Positions 11,632-24,661 of a stretch of DNA of 59,259 bases are shown here, piece after piece. The position numbers and the translations under genes are program-made. How positions within the stretch are numbered: the stretch's first letter is position 1; the number at the start of each line of letters is the position of its first letter. Source of the stretch: Chromera velia. Taxonomy: Eukaryota > Sar > Chromeraceae. The notes beneath the pieces are model-generated. The model saw only the letters and a list, made by a program, of their open reading frames with translations, ran no database searches and had not been told where the DNA came from. The DNA lies in the NCBI GenBank assembly GCA_018398765.1, contig JAHBMJ010003394.1, positions 27,392 to 86,650 on the forward strand, written 5' to 3'.

Positions 11632-13976
11632 ATGAAAGGCCGGTCCCTTCTGGTTTTCCTCTTAGGAGCGATTGTTTCTTTGTCGAGTTCGGGAGCCCAT
11701 CCACTCCCCAGAAGAAGACACTCACCTGAAGTCCTCCTCCAAGCACACAGTACAAGCGCATGCGAGATTTGTGATGGCCTCTTAAAAACTTTCCTGGGGG
11801 GACTTCTCCCCTTCACCTCCAACTGTGCCCAGAATCTAGACAAATGCCTCACAGACGAGGGCCCGGGATCTTTCCTGCTCGACTTGAGTGCTTCTGCGCC
11901 AGTCTTTGGTGAATTTTCGTCGGACTCCAAAATCGCCTTCTTCTGGAGGGCAGATGGAACCGTCAGGGTGAAAACGGAGAGGACAGGAGACGGCTCCACT
12001 GTCTATCACATACAAGGTGCGTTCTTTCCCTCCATTTCAGACATTCTCTTTGTCTCCTGCCGGACAGCATCCCACACGTGAGAGTGAATGTAGCAGCCAC
12101 ACACAACTGTGCACCCGTCAGCATCCCGTCAGCTCTTTGATCAGGGGCCGAAGTACATGCGTTCACTGCAAAAGATTCTTCACTCCAAGTCTGGACATGA
12201 CTGCATTCTGCATATGATTCTACCTTGCTGTAAAACTTTTGGAAGTGAACTCATGTGGCAAATCACACCGTCTATGAACACAACCTATCTCTGACTTTGA
12301 ATGAGTCCAATCCCTTCCTCCTTCCTCCCTTCCTCATTCCGTCCCTGCCTGCCTGCCTGCCTGCCTGCCTACCTAACCACTTCCCTTCCTCCCTTCTTGT
12401 GGCAGCGACCTGCTTAGCGATTCACTCCCTCACTCACTCACTCACCCACCCACTCATCCATTGTCTCATGCAGTCGGTTACTCACTCGCTCATCGACTCC
12501 CTCTGCCGTCCTTTCCATCGATCCGCTCTCGCAGGTCTCTCCCTCGACGTTCCCTCCCAGGGCCTGGAGCTCTTCAAAGACCTGCAGAAAAAGGGGATCG
12601 TCACCACGGAGTGCATCAAGAGAGAGACAGATCGCGAGGCCTGCCTGAAGCAGAACGTGAAATCTGTCTTCAAGTGGCTGGATGATAATTGGGGGAAGGC
12701 CCTAGAGCCCAAAAAGGGAAGGGTGGGCAAGCTGAGCACCATTCTCGAGGGAAGCTACGGCACGCGGGTTGTGCGGTGGGCAGTCAACGCACTTCTCGGA
12801 GAGGAGGAGTGGGGTCGCGTGTTGCTCGGGATGATGACTCAGGTGGGTAAATTTGGAGCAAGCGGAAACGGATCGAAGGAGGAAGACTGAGAGATAAAGA
12901 GACGAACGAGAATTAATGACGGGCTGGTCAGAGGCTGAATGAAGACCTAGGTTCTCTTTTTCCGCCTGCATGGGGGGTTGCAGAGCAGAAGTCGAGAAGA
13001 GCTTTTGCTACCGCTTGCTCTGAAATTCGAAAGTTTCACGCGTCTCTCTGTGTCTCTCTTTATCGATCTGTGTATCTGTGCCTATTCGTGAGTGTACACG
13101 CGTGGCATGCGCACATTCGTTTTCACATGTGCGTTTGTGGGTGACTGTGCAAGCGCGCGCGCGCGCGCGCGCGTGCATGTGTGTGTGTGTGTGCATGTGT
13201 GTGAGAGTGAGAGAGTGAGTGAGTGAGAGAGAGAGTGAGCCCCACAAATCTCAGTCCATCATCCCATCTCTCTGTTTAAGCAGTCGAAGTGCCACCAGCA
13301 AGATGCACACTTCTCCAAACGCTGATCGAGCAGAATCGACACACCACCACCATTGAGCACATCCATCCGGCCCACTTTAACATTCTGGAGCTGTCGCAAC
13401 GTGACTTGAGATGCCCCACAAGTCTGTCTCCGATCTCACCCTGGCGGTGTTTTCCCCAAATCTTTTGTTCTAGCTGCGCAACAGACAGCACAAGAACGAG
13501 AATCTGAAAAGGGTCGAATGAATCAACTCATGCTCTCTCTGCAGGTACCCCGGAAGGTCTCTGCCCTGGTTTTCTCCCCAAAGGGGGAGATGTTCCTTCG
13601 GACGGAGGACAACACAGACCATCCAAGCTATACAGAGATGGAGGAACTCGGAATGGTGGCACTCAGCAAGGCGCTGACGGATTCTTACTTTCTCAAAAGC
13701 ACTTCTGGAATGGGAACAGGGGAGAAGAAAGCGCGAGAGAAGTCACAGGAGTTCGAGGTGACCAACTTTGTGAACATGCTCGGAAGGGGCTCTGCTGCCG
13801 CTGCTGCATACCGAGAGAAGATCCCTCCTTCAAATTTCAAAAAGGCGAAGTATCTCTTCCAAGTCTGCGCAAAGGGGCCCAAGAAGAAGAAGGATGACCA
13901 ACGATCGACTGACCCGAAATGCGAGGACGACGGAGAGGGGAAACTTTACTGGACAACGGAGGATGTTCGTAGATAG
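11632..13976 (+). CDS. Probable secreted protein, unknown function
   Basis: Three exons, 11632-12016, 12535-12842 and 13545-13976, join in consistent phases for 374 residues. The start MKGRSLLVFLLGAIVSLSSSGAH is a typical signal peptide, so the product probably enters the secretory pathway. After it comes ACEICDGLLKTFLGGLL, then spaced Cys (NCAQNLDKC). This resembles the first half of a saposin-B-like domain, but the full six-Cys pattern is not evident. The middle exon is helical and charged (KRETDREACLKQNVKSVFKWL). The last exon has VPRKVSALVFSPKGEMFLR, an Ala run and a Lys/Asp-rich tail. No family was recognised. An extra exon around 13334-13450 is open in one frame but not needed for phase. 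Confidence 0.6.
12342..12372. repeat. (CTGC)n microsatellite in intron
   Basis: The tetranucleotide run lies in the first intron of the secreted-protein gene. A related CTCA/CTCG run lies at 12423-12495. Both are pyrimidine-rich on the sense strand and lie upstream of the acceptor at 12534. Confidence 0.8.
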
Positions 13977-14681
13977 AAATTAATGCAATGGATTTAAGAA
14001 CAAACCAGAGAGCTCGGGAATCGAGGCACGGAGTAACTGGGAACAGCTGTCTGGAAAAGGTCGAAACAAGCGCACCGCAACCTAGACCGCAACATACACT
14101 TTCAAGTAGTTTTTTCCAGAAAAATTCAAATCATTCAATCCGTTCAGGATCAAGATATGCATCCGTTCTGAGTCGTGCATAATCGTCTGCAAGTAAAAAG
14201 TTGATTGCAGGTTGTCTAAAAAAGCAAATCGTTGACTGAATCAGTCAGAATCACTGCATAGTAAGTAACGGTGCTAGTAACGGACCTACTAACGGTGTTA
14301 ATACTTAATCTAGTACTTAGTTGAAAAAAATGATATGCTGCACCCTATCATATACTAAAAATTTGTATAAAAATTTAAGATGATAAGTTCAACAGCCAAG
14401 TTCTAATTTAAAAGGAAAGAATGATAAACTGATTTATAATCTAGTTTATAATCTTTTAATTAAAACAGTTCAACAAAGATCTAGGTCTCACCATTGCAAA
14501 GTTTAACCCTACTAGTGTTTAACTTATAGTGTTTAATATTTATTTTTTTTTTGACTAGACAGAAAACGTATAAACCTCAGTTAAAAGCTCTTTATCTAGC
14601 TAGTCTAGTAGTTAGTGGTTTATATAACGTTTTAAGTTACGTTTATACTAGCATTTACATATAGTACTACAACGTACGTAA
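13977..14681. other. Intergenic, AT-rich
   Basis: No gene seen. Mostly A/T with many CTAGT/ACTAG words. It ends at the target duplication of the hAT-like element. Confidence 0.6.
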
Positions 14682-15985
14682 CTATATATTAAGGCTTGGA
14701 AAAGCTGCACCTCAGAAAAGGTGCAAACCAAGAAGTTGCACCAGATGCACCTGTTTTGCACCAGATGCACCTGATACACCTGTTTTGCACCTGATTGAAT
14801 GGAATTGGGTGAAAAGTGTCAGCGTCATGGCCATGCAACGTGCTGTGGCCCTGCCCCTGCGGCTCCCCGCGGCCCCAAACGCGCGTACGTGTTGCCGGGC
14901 CGCGGTGCGCGGAACAAATCCAATCATATGCAGCCGATTTTTAAGATAAATTTAAAATCGGCTACATACAGAGGTCACTGAACGCACGTTCGACAACGCA
15001 TGCGCTGTATGAAATCAATTATAAGTCCATTAATTGGAGCATGAGTACCTCTTCTCTTTACAGCATGAGAACTGTTTTATGGGCTGCCCTATGTAACAGA
15101 AACGACTGCATGTACACGCATAACAATGAGAAGCGCACCAGGGTAAAAGGACCAGAACAACAGGTTTGAGTCAAAAAGCTGAATAAGCAGACTGAGTCCG
15201 TTTGCATAGCAATGACACAATGCTAAACGGTTTGCCGGGAGGAAAACAGCTTCCTCGACCTTTATTAGCAATCCGAGGATGAATGCCAATGCAGTGTTCC
15301 ACGCAGATTCTTTTTCATATGATGAAGAGAAGCAGAAACGGCACATACATGGGAACACGCATACGCGAAGGTACGTTGATACTCTCCCTCTCGGTTGTAG
15401 GTAAAGACTTTGAAACCTAGTGCCGGGTGCTCTTTACGATTGGCAGGCTCGATCTATCTTGGTCAGTAAGAGTGCAATTGGTTTGATCATTCGATTTGCT
15501 GCTTTGCCTTAGAGAGTGGAACCATTCGTCACTTCCGTCTGCTGATCGCTCGTCAAGTTTGCATGCTCACATACAGATCTGTATCTGACTTTCTGTCATA
15601 CCACAGCTTCTTGTTACGTTTGGTACTTCCAGAGGGTTTGAAGTCCATCTGTAGACGGAATTGCAGCTTTCCAAGGGGCGTTCACCCCTTTGTTCGTGAG
15701 TCGTCAGTCATACCAGTCCTATATACCGGTCACTGCAGTTAATCATTTTTTAATTTCACAAACTGGGGCCCTGTCCAGATAGACGGCTTCAAACAAATAC
15801 CAACAAACAAAAGAGGAGTTGTTGAAGAGTAGAGAGAGCCTTCTTTTGGATCTGAAGACAGAAAAACTACTTGTACTAGCCGTGTAGATCCTTGCAGGTG
15901 GCTCAGGAGGGTATGGAAAGAGAAGCTAGTCTGGATGAACATCATGAATTAAGCCGGGTCAGTCAAAAAAAGAGGGTCTGCAAGA

Positions 15986-16966
15986 TGTTTGCTAGACTAT
16001 AAGAACGAATATCTAGCTACACACGAAGACAGAAATAAAGACTCACGATGAAATCGATCCGTAGGTCCTTATTCCAGAGAAAGTCGTAACTGAGTGGCCA
16101 GCAGAGAGCCACTCCCAGAGGAAAAAACGTTCAATTCTAGCAATCGATCAAGACGAAACAATGAGAAATTTTGTGAGTCAAAATGTATGCGAAAGGAGAC
16201 GCCTGACGGAATCCCTGCGTGCGAGAACCCCGGAAAGCCCCAAACGAGAAGTGAAAGAGTTCTAGGGATGGCAATCACTTGTATAAACAATCGGGACTCA
16301 GCGTGCGTCACTCAATGTGCAATCACTGACAGGAGAGGCGAGCCAGGATCAGTCAAAGAGAGAGAAGCGCATGGAAAGATGAATATCATGCGTGAAGCGA
16401 GCCGAAACAATGATGTATCTAGCTACACACGAAGACAGAAATAAAGACTCACGATGAAATCGATCCGTAGGTCCTTATTCCAGAGAAAGTCGTTACTGAG
16501 TGGCAAGCAGAGAGCCACTCCCAAAGGAAAAAACGTTCAATTCTAGCAATCGATCAAGACGAAACAATGAGAAATTTTATGAGTCAAAATGCATGCGAGA
16601 GGAGACGCCTGACGGAATCCCTGCGTGCGAGAACCCTAGAAAGCCCCAAACGAGAAATGAAAGAGTTCCAGGGATAGCAATCACTTGCATAAACAATCGG
16701 GACTCAGCGTGCGTCATTCAATGTGCAATTACTGACAGGAGAGGCGAGCCGGGATCAGTCAAAGAGAGAGAAGTGCATGGAAAGATGAATATCATGCGTG
16801 AAGCGAGCCGAAACAATGATGGCGCGCGCAGCATTTAAGGATCCGGATGGGGACTTACACGCTTTAAAAATCAATTCGCTCGGTATGCGCCCCTTACCAA
16901 ATGGAAAGAGAGAAAAGAAATGCGCATCGACAAGCAAAAAAACAGGAGCAGCATGCTTCTGGAACA
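15986..16966 (-). repeat. Left-hand LTR region (3' LTR of the copia fossil), partly tandem
   Basis: Two overlapping LTR copies stand in tandem: one from 15986 to about 16415, then a second from there to 16966. The unit is about 430 bp. This looks like unequal exchange or slippage within the LTR, or two LTR pieces brought together. Confidence 0.82.
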
Positions 16967-19900
16967 TTACGTGGCTTCTTCTTTCTACAGCGGTAGCTGA
17001 CAAAACCGGGAAACAAACAAAACGCTCTCATGCAGTCAGCTCCTCCCCATCCCCCCTTCTTTCCTTCTCCATCGTTGGGCGGTCACGCAGAGCAAGAGGA
17101 GGAAGAGAAGACACAATCTCGCTCCCAAACACCGGAGAAAGAGAGGGAGAGGGACTCATGAGACGAGTCAGAGCGCCAAGGTCGAGCGCCTTCGTGAGGA
17201 GGTCAGAGAGGTTGGAATCGGTAGGGATCTTGAAGATGCCAATCCTATGTTGCTCGACCAAGTCAGTGGCGGCCTGGAGGGGAACAACACGAGCCTTGTC
17301 CTGCATCTCCCGGATAATGGGGAGGAGGGCACGCTTGGCAGAAGAAGAGGCGCCAAACAACAGCAGAGACAAAACGTTCGCTGCATCGCAGCCAATTCCG
17401 ACACGGATGTTGGAGTAGAAGGGGGCGGTGCAGTTTGCAAAATGCAACGCGGCATCGATACCTTCCTCCAGGGCGAGCACCTCTGCTCTTGTAGTTGATC
17501 TTGCTACACGGGATTGCCTCCTGCTTTTCCAAATGAGAGGTGAGTTGTTGATAAAAACAACCCAGCCCGTTTGAGGATGTGGGGAGGCGGCGTTGCCAAA
17601 CGATGAGTCCCCATGCTTGATGGCAGTCAGCTTGGTCGGGTCAGAGGAAGGACGGACGTGGATTCCGAGAGATGGGTGCGAACGGAGGTAGCGCACCGTT
17701 TGGAGGAGAAGACGAAGAGGCCTCTCGGTCGGAGATGCCAGAAAACGTGACAGGTACGAGTGTGCAAGAGCGACATCTGGTCGTGTGCAACTCGCCATAT
17801 AGCCTACCTACCCAAGCAGGGTTCGGAAAACCTTCACACCTGCGGCAGACAGCAGAGGAGAGGTGTCGTCCTGATGCGTAGACCCGACAGGGAGAGGCTT
17901 GTCTGCACGTCGGTCAGAGCCAGCCATATCAGAAGGGAGGACAAGGGAGGCGACGTAGTTATGTTGGTGGCAGAACACGCCGGTGGTGGAGACGTCGAAC
18001 TATACACCAACAAAACGACCCTCCGAGAGATTGGTGTAATCGCTGCACATCACGATGTCCTTGAGGGGGTCAATGGTAGCTGCCGTATCCTCCCCGATGC
18101 CAAGAATGAGCAGATCGTCACAGTAGGTGGCCAAAAGAGCACGAAGCTCACCATCGGTACTACACAACACCCACACACCCGGAAAGAGCGTTGGCTCCCA
18201 GCCAAGGGAGCGGAGGACGGAGGTAAGAAAATCCTCGAAGACCTTGCCTGCGTCGGGCAAGCCATAGACGGCCTTGTGGAGGACCCAGAGAAACTGCCCA
18301 TGGTCTGGGTGGTCGGAAGGGGGGATGGCAGCGAGGGGGGGGCGATCAGGAGGCAACGGGGCTTGTAGGTATGCCTGCACGACATCGGCCTTCTGAAGGG
18401 AAAGGTCAACGCCTCGACGCTTGCAAGCGTCTAACGGAATCTGCAGGACAATGCGCACAGCTTCGGGGGGGCAGAGTCGACGGGTGGCGATGCTCAAACC
18501 CTCCCGAGGGACCTGCTTGCCGTTGATGACGGTGCGCGTCTTGAACTTGCTAGTGCCGTCGTCTTGAAGCTTCTCGGTGCGCACACGGAGGAGAGGGACG
18601 CGAGGAACGTTCCTCGGGACCTCAGAGATCGGAGTCCTGATGTAGACCTCCCGATCGATCCATCCCTGATCCTCCTTCTGGTCTGCGAAACAGACAAGCT
18701 GACGGGAAGCAGGATACAGATGTTTCAAACTCACTGGTCGGTGCATGGTTGCAGCACGCACCGACAGATCAATAGAAGCAAGAAAAGCAACAGCAGATGT
18801 GACAAAAGGGTTAGATAAACGAGCACCTGGATACTCATAGAAATGATACTCATCCGAGCCAGAGGCAAAATGAGAGCAGAGAGAAGGGAGAAGACGAGAC
18901 CCGTGATTGCCCCGCGAACGCTCCATCTCGAAGCCTGCTGCCGCGATCTGACCGTGCGACAGTTCAACTATCTCTGCCGCACGCTTGGAAGCGCGTTTAT
19001 CATATGAGACATACCCCCCTCCCGAGGAATAGTAGCCCGGTGCCCACTGCCTGCGGGACAGAGCACATCGCTGGTGGGAACCCCACACATGGACCTCATA
19101 CCGGACATCACCCTCTGCTGCTCCATCACTCGGCAGAACACCAAGGATTTCTCCTACCCACAGGAGTGAATGCTCGAGGGAACGACCAATCACCATCGTG
19201 CCTGGCTGCAGCGGGGCAGGCGTGACGGGGAAAGGAGAGGTGAGAGGGGGAGTTGCCGGCGGGGCAGACTCGGGGGTCGGCTGCTAAGGGGGCTGCGAAG
19301 ATAGAGACGGGTCCGTTGCATGGACAGCAGGCAAGTCAGCAGGGGGCAAAGGGGAAGGGGACGTCAGGGTGTTGGGGGGGGACTCAGTCATTGGATCGGG
19401 ACCAAAGAGGGGGACAAAGGCTGCTGCCTCCTGTTCCTGAAACAGAGTTAGAGCAGCATCAGCGGAGGAAGGAAGCGAGGCGGAATCTTTCCACCCTGCG
19501 CGTTCGGCCAGAGTAGCACCTTGGGGATTGGGTTGTGTGCGTATGATGCCAGATGGGACAAGGCGGACGGCTGGACGGAGCTGGTGAGGCGATGCGGTGG
19601 TCCGTTGGGGGCGGAGGGACTCATCGGTAGCTATGATTTCATAGAAGTGTTCGTTTTCAACGGAGACAAGCGATAGGGGGCCCAAACGGGGCCACACTTG
19701 TGACCTTGACCTGATCGACCCCCCCCTCCAGAGGCGCCCCGGTTATACATAACAATGTCTCCCACACAATAAATCCACAAAGCAGACGGGCGGGGAGGGC
19801 GGGCAGAGGGGAAAGAACGCTGAACACAAGACAGCGAACTAGGGAAGGCAGCGGCGGTGTGACGAGAACCCCCCCCCTGCACTGACATTCGGTTGTTCAA

Positions 19901-22900
19901 ACGTCGAATCGCCTCATCGTGGATCTCAGGCCATGAGCTGCCGGGGAGCTGACGCTCGAGGAGGAGAGAGCGGACGGAGGCAAGCACCTCTCTCTGCCAT
20001 CGTTCGGATAAGGAGTTACCGTCCTTGTAGCCGGAGGGCGCGAATGAGAGACGGAAGCCCCGACGCTTGGAGAGCTCAATGAGGGGGGCGTTTGCAAACT
20101 CAGACCCCTGGTCGCATCGGATCTCCTCTGGGACCCCAAAACGAGGGAACCATACGTTTTCAAGGAAAGCGACAGTCTCGTGGCTGTTGGGGTGAGCAGC
20201 AAAGCGAGGGGCAAGGCCATAAGGGAGGAAATCCTCCAGCACCGTGAGTTGATGAGTCGGACCGCAGTCAGATGCCCCCAAATACAGGCTGTCGAGGTGC
20301 AGCCTCGCCCCCACGTATGCCCCCTTGGTGAAGGAGACACCGGGGATGGAGAAACCAACCGGGCCCTTCACCTGCGGACACTCAGGGCAAGAAGAGAGAA
20401 CACGAGCGACACACGCTCGAATGGTAGTGAGCGGGAGTTCGAAAGAGAAATGAAAGAGGAGTTGAGCCATCACTTCCTTCACGCCCGCATGCGCACACTC
20501 GCAATGAACCCCGCGAACCAAATCCCAAAAATCAGAAGCAGTAAAAATCTTGACTGTGCCTGTCTGTTTGAGTTGAATCGTAAACGTGAGTTGAGAAAAC
20601 TCGAACTCAGAGAGAGAAGGTTCAGATTCATCGACAGAGAGAGATTCAGAGGGGGGAGAATCGCAGTCGTCAGAAAAAGAAACAGAAAGAGAAGGGACAT
20701 CACCGCCAGTGGTTGCTTTCACAGAATCCTGCGCTGTAGTGGACGCCCCGCCTGCGAGCCCGCCTGGACGCACTGGCTCCTTCAATCCCTCAACTCCCTC
20801 TCCAGAGGGGATAGACGGCGCCTCCTCCGGAGACACAGACATGCACACGCCCTCAGGTGTCTTTCCCCCAGACACACAAACACGCATTCCCTCAGGTGCC
20901 TCTCCCGTAGACACAGGAACCCCGACACCCGCAATGCCCTCTAGAGGCGAGTGTAGAGCAGGGGTGGTAGTGGGAGAGGTGGTCGTACACAGGGCAAAAG
21001 GAAGAGGACGGAAGGGGGCAGAGTTATCGATCTTGTCCTCCGACTCATTAGGATCATCCTCCAGGGGGGGACGCTCGTCGTCGGACTCATCTGAGCCCAC
21101 CAACGAAGGTGGGGAATCGTCATCTTGGACGAGAGGGAGGCCGTAATACTCCCCGAGGTCGATTCATGTCAAGGTGACATCAGGCCCAGAGGGCGATGGG
21201 ATCACCATGACATTATCTTGGTAATCCATCTTCACAGAGAGCCGTTGGGCAAGGGCTTTCGAGAAGAGGAAAGGGATCGAAGACTGTGGAAGGATGAGGA
21301 AGGTAATGGACTCAAGGCGGTCACCAAAGATAACGTCATCGAGCGTAACAGAGTGGGTGGCGTAGACGACGGCTCCGGAAGCCGCAGAAGAGTCGTTGCG
21401 ACCAGCAGTCCGTACAGGGACTGGGGTGTCGAGTACCTTTACGGTGTAAGTGATGGAGGCGGAGACCTTTTCGAGGTAGAGCTCACCGACGGCCTCGACA
21501 GTTGCCCCATTGTCCTTGCCGAAATGAGGGCCGTGTGCCAAATCGGGGGAGATGACGGCAGCAGAGGCAAAAGAGACGGTTGCGCAGTGAACGTTGGCGG
21601 CTTTCTTGGAGGCATGGAGCTTGGAGGGACACATGGCATCAAGGTGCCCCTGCTTACCACAACCGCAAACGCGAGCGATCGCTGGGCAAGTAGAGCAATC
21701 AGCATGAGGTGAGGCACCGCAAGCGATGCACTTCACATGCTTCCTCCATGGGTGAGCGACCCCACAGTAGATGCACTTGGGGTGGTTGGGCTCGGGAGTA
21801 GAAGATGACCTGGAGGGAGGTGTACTCGAGAACCAGATCGTGGCAGAGGGAGTCGGTGTTCCAAGCTGTTGTTCATAGCGGCGCAGGCAGTCACGAAAGC
21901 CTATGGGGGTATAATCCTGCAGGTGTGCGAGGACGTACCGATGAGCGCCTCCTTCAGCGGGAAGTGACTCCAGGAGGATGCTGTACTCGAAGGGGACAAA
22001 GGGCTCAGACCCAAACACCATCGCTAGAACGAGTCGACGGAGACGGCCAAAGACTTTAGCTGCTCGGGCAAAGTAGATGTCGACAGACTCACTGGCGAGA
22101 GGACAAAGTGCCTTGATGGCACGCCAGCGTTTCCGGATACGGGACTCGTACGGACCGAGGTAGAGGTTGTCAAGGGTGTCAAACAGCCACGAAGGGTCGT
22201 AGATCTGGTCAGCCTGCACAGTGCAAGAACGGAGGACCTCTCGCACCCCTGAAGAGACCTTCTGACGGATGATGCCAGATAGGTCTTGGGGACCGAGTGC
22301 ATGGGGACCATCCAACGAGCGGACTTCATCTACCACCTTGTGGAAGCTCTCTTTCCACAGTTCCATGTCCTCCTTGGGGGTGTCCGAAAAAATCGCCAAC
22401 TGGTCAATCGCTTTTTTTGCCAACTCACTCCAGCGGGTCACAACTTGAACAGAGTGACCGGGGGAAGGAACGGGGAAAGGCTGCCAGGGTGGCTGCTGCT
22501 GTGCAGGCGGCACAGGAGGAGAAGGAGACGGAACGTTCTGCCAGAGAGGCCAATAATGGTGTACGGACTGCGGCACAGGAGTCGCGTACGGGCCTGCAGA
22601 AGGGAAGAAGCCTGAGGCAGAAGGGACAGGAGTCACCTGTGGAGGAGCAAATCCGGGAAAACCTGGACCAGGAGTTCCGATGGGGTAGTAGGCGGCCTGG
22701 TGCCCTATCGGCAGAGCCGAGTGGGGGTACGGAGGAGCGGGAAGAGGTGCAAGGGGACCATCACCTGAGGACGCCTCAGCCACCGGGTGTGGAGGGTCGG
22801 ACACCGGAGGCACAGGAGGAGGTGGATCACCCTGCCCAGCCTGACCAGAGGCACCAGAGACATCAGGTGGAGACACTTCAATGTGCTCCTCGACTCCAAC

Positions 22901-23124
22901 CACTGGTAGAGCGTGATCTGCTGCATTAGGAGGAGATAAAGCAGAAGCGAGCTCAGAACCAGGTGCGGGAGGACCGGACAGAGATCGTTCAATCACTGGA
23001 GTTTGCTCCATTGCAGAAGCTAAGGAGAAGGCAAACGGACAAGAAGAAAGCCGTTCGATCCGGGAAAAGAAAGGACGCTTTCTCAAAAAATCAGAGGAAG
23101 AAAGTGGGAGTCGGTACCACGAGA

Positions 23125-23699
23125 TGTTTACTAGACTATAAGAATGAATATCTAGCTACACATGAAGACAGAAATAAAGACTCACGATGAAATCGATCCG
23201 TAGGTCCTTATTCCAGAGAAAGTCGTTACTGGGTGGCAAGCAGAGAGCCACTCTCAGAGGAAAAAACGTTCAATTCTAGCAATCGATCAAGACGAAACAA
23301 TGAGAAATTTTGTGAGTCAAAATGCATGCGAGAGGAGACGCCTGACGGAATCCCTGCGTGCGAGAACCCTGGAAAGCCCCAAACGAGAAGTGAAAGAGTT
23401 CCAGGGATAGCAATCACTTGCATAAACAATCGGGACTCAGCGTGCGTCACTCAATGTGCAATCACTGACAGGAGAGGCGAGCCGGGATCAGTCAAAGAGA
23501 GAGAAGCGCATGGAAAGATGAATATCATGCGTGAAGCGAGCCGAAACAATGATGGCGTGCGCAGCATTTAAGGATCCGGATGGGGACTTACGCGCTTTAA
23601 AAATCAATTCGCTCGGTATGCGCCCCTTACCAAATGGAAAGAGAGAAAAGAAATGCGCATCGACAAGCAAAAAAACAGGAGCAGCATGCTTCTGGAACA
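23125..23699 (-). repeat. Right-hand LTR (5' LTR of the copia fossil)
   Basis: A 575-bp LTR with TG...CA ends, close in sequence to the copy ending at 16966. Just outside its right end a short segment (ATTACGGTCT) is repeated. The hexamer GGTCTG occurs near both outer junctions, so no clean 5-bp target duplication could be assigned. Confidence 0.8.
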
Positions 23700-24661
23700 T
23701 TACGGTCTAGAACATTACGGTCTGTCCGACTCTGTCCGTATTTCGCTCATTCTTCAAAGCTAAACCCAAATCAAAAGCCAAAGCCAAAGCCTCCCCTCCG
23801 CCCCAACCAGCCTGCATCAAACCAGAGGAGTTTCTAGGGAAGAAAGACGACATACTGAGGTCGACTTTCAAGTCGGACTTCAAGTGAGACAAAGTCTGCA
23901 AGGAGCCTGCTCTCTCCTCTTCTTTCTCCTCTTCATCTTTCTCTTCTTCCTCTTTTTTGTCCTCCGTTGTCATTTTATGTGGGGGGGTGAGCTAGGGGGT
24001 GAGTGAAGAAGAGAGGTACTAGGGTATGACGGGGCTGGGCTCTGAGCCTTGAGATCAGGCCCTCACTTATCCTCACTTACCCTTGCTCAGAGGAAAAATA
24101 CAAATTAAAAAAAGCCTTCTTTTATTTCATTCTTTCTTCTTTTTCTTTTTCATGAAAATGTACCATTTGTGGGTGCTTTCTTTATGAGTTTGCTCCAAAG
24201 GGGCACCATGCAGTTTGAAGGTTTTATGGACCGTATAGGGACAGAACTGGACTACAGTGTAGCACGCAACTGGCGCCAAACATATTCAAACATTGGACAG
24301 GTGAAAAACGTTGCTTAAATTGAGAAAAGAAACCTAGAAAGAGACCGAAGTCATGACTCATAAGACAATCAGAGACATATATAGTCTTTAATTATCATAT
24401 TTTTTATTTTTGCTTTTTATCGCCTTTTCACTGATATTTCTAGTGACATTTTAAGTTGTTTCGCATCATAAAAATCAGTGTTGCAAATCTATATCATAAA
24501 AAGCTTTTAGGCCTTGATTAAGGCGCCTTTTAGCCGTTAGAAACACTAGAAATCAACCCTAGAAACCTAGCTTTTATAGGATAAACGGTGCACCTTATTT
24601 TGCACCTGTTTTGCACCTAATTTAAGGTACAAACTTGTTTTTGCACCAACACCAGCACCTT

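Larger units (their letters stand above)
15986..23699 (-). mobile_element. Ty1/copia LTR retrotransposon fossil
   Basis: An LTR element of about 7.7 kb on the minus strand, inserted in the hAT-like element. The intact LTR at 23125-23699 is 575 bp and starts TG and ends CA. The other end (15986-16966) holds LTR sequence in a partly duplicated form. Parts in transcription order are a gag-like region (about 21.2-23.1 kb), integrase (about 19.6-21.1 kb), reverse transcriptase (about 18.0-19.2 kb) and RNase H (about 17.0-17.8 kb). Integrase before RT is the Ty1/copia order. Recognisable family signatures are a CCHC-like knuckle, an integrase CDQGSEF block, the RT KAVYGLPDAGK and YCDDLL blocks, and an RNase H WKSRRQ...AEV block. 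LTR copies differ by only a few percent, so it is fairly young. The coding region is broken, with roughly three interruptions. Confidence 0.88.

Noticed and set aside
13284-13500. Possible extra exon between exons 2 and 3 of the secreted-protein gene
   Set aside because: One frame is open, but exons 2 and 3 already join in phase 0, and the best acceptor here (13283) leads quickly to a stop.
20180-20944. Plus-strand Arg-rich frame across the copia fossil
   Set aside because: Antisense shadow of the element's coding region.
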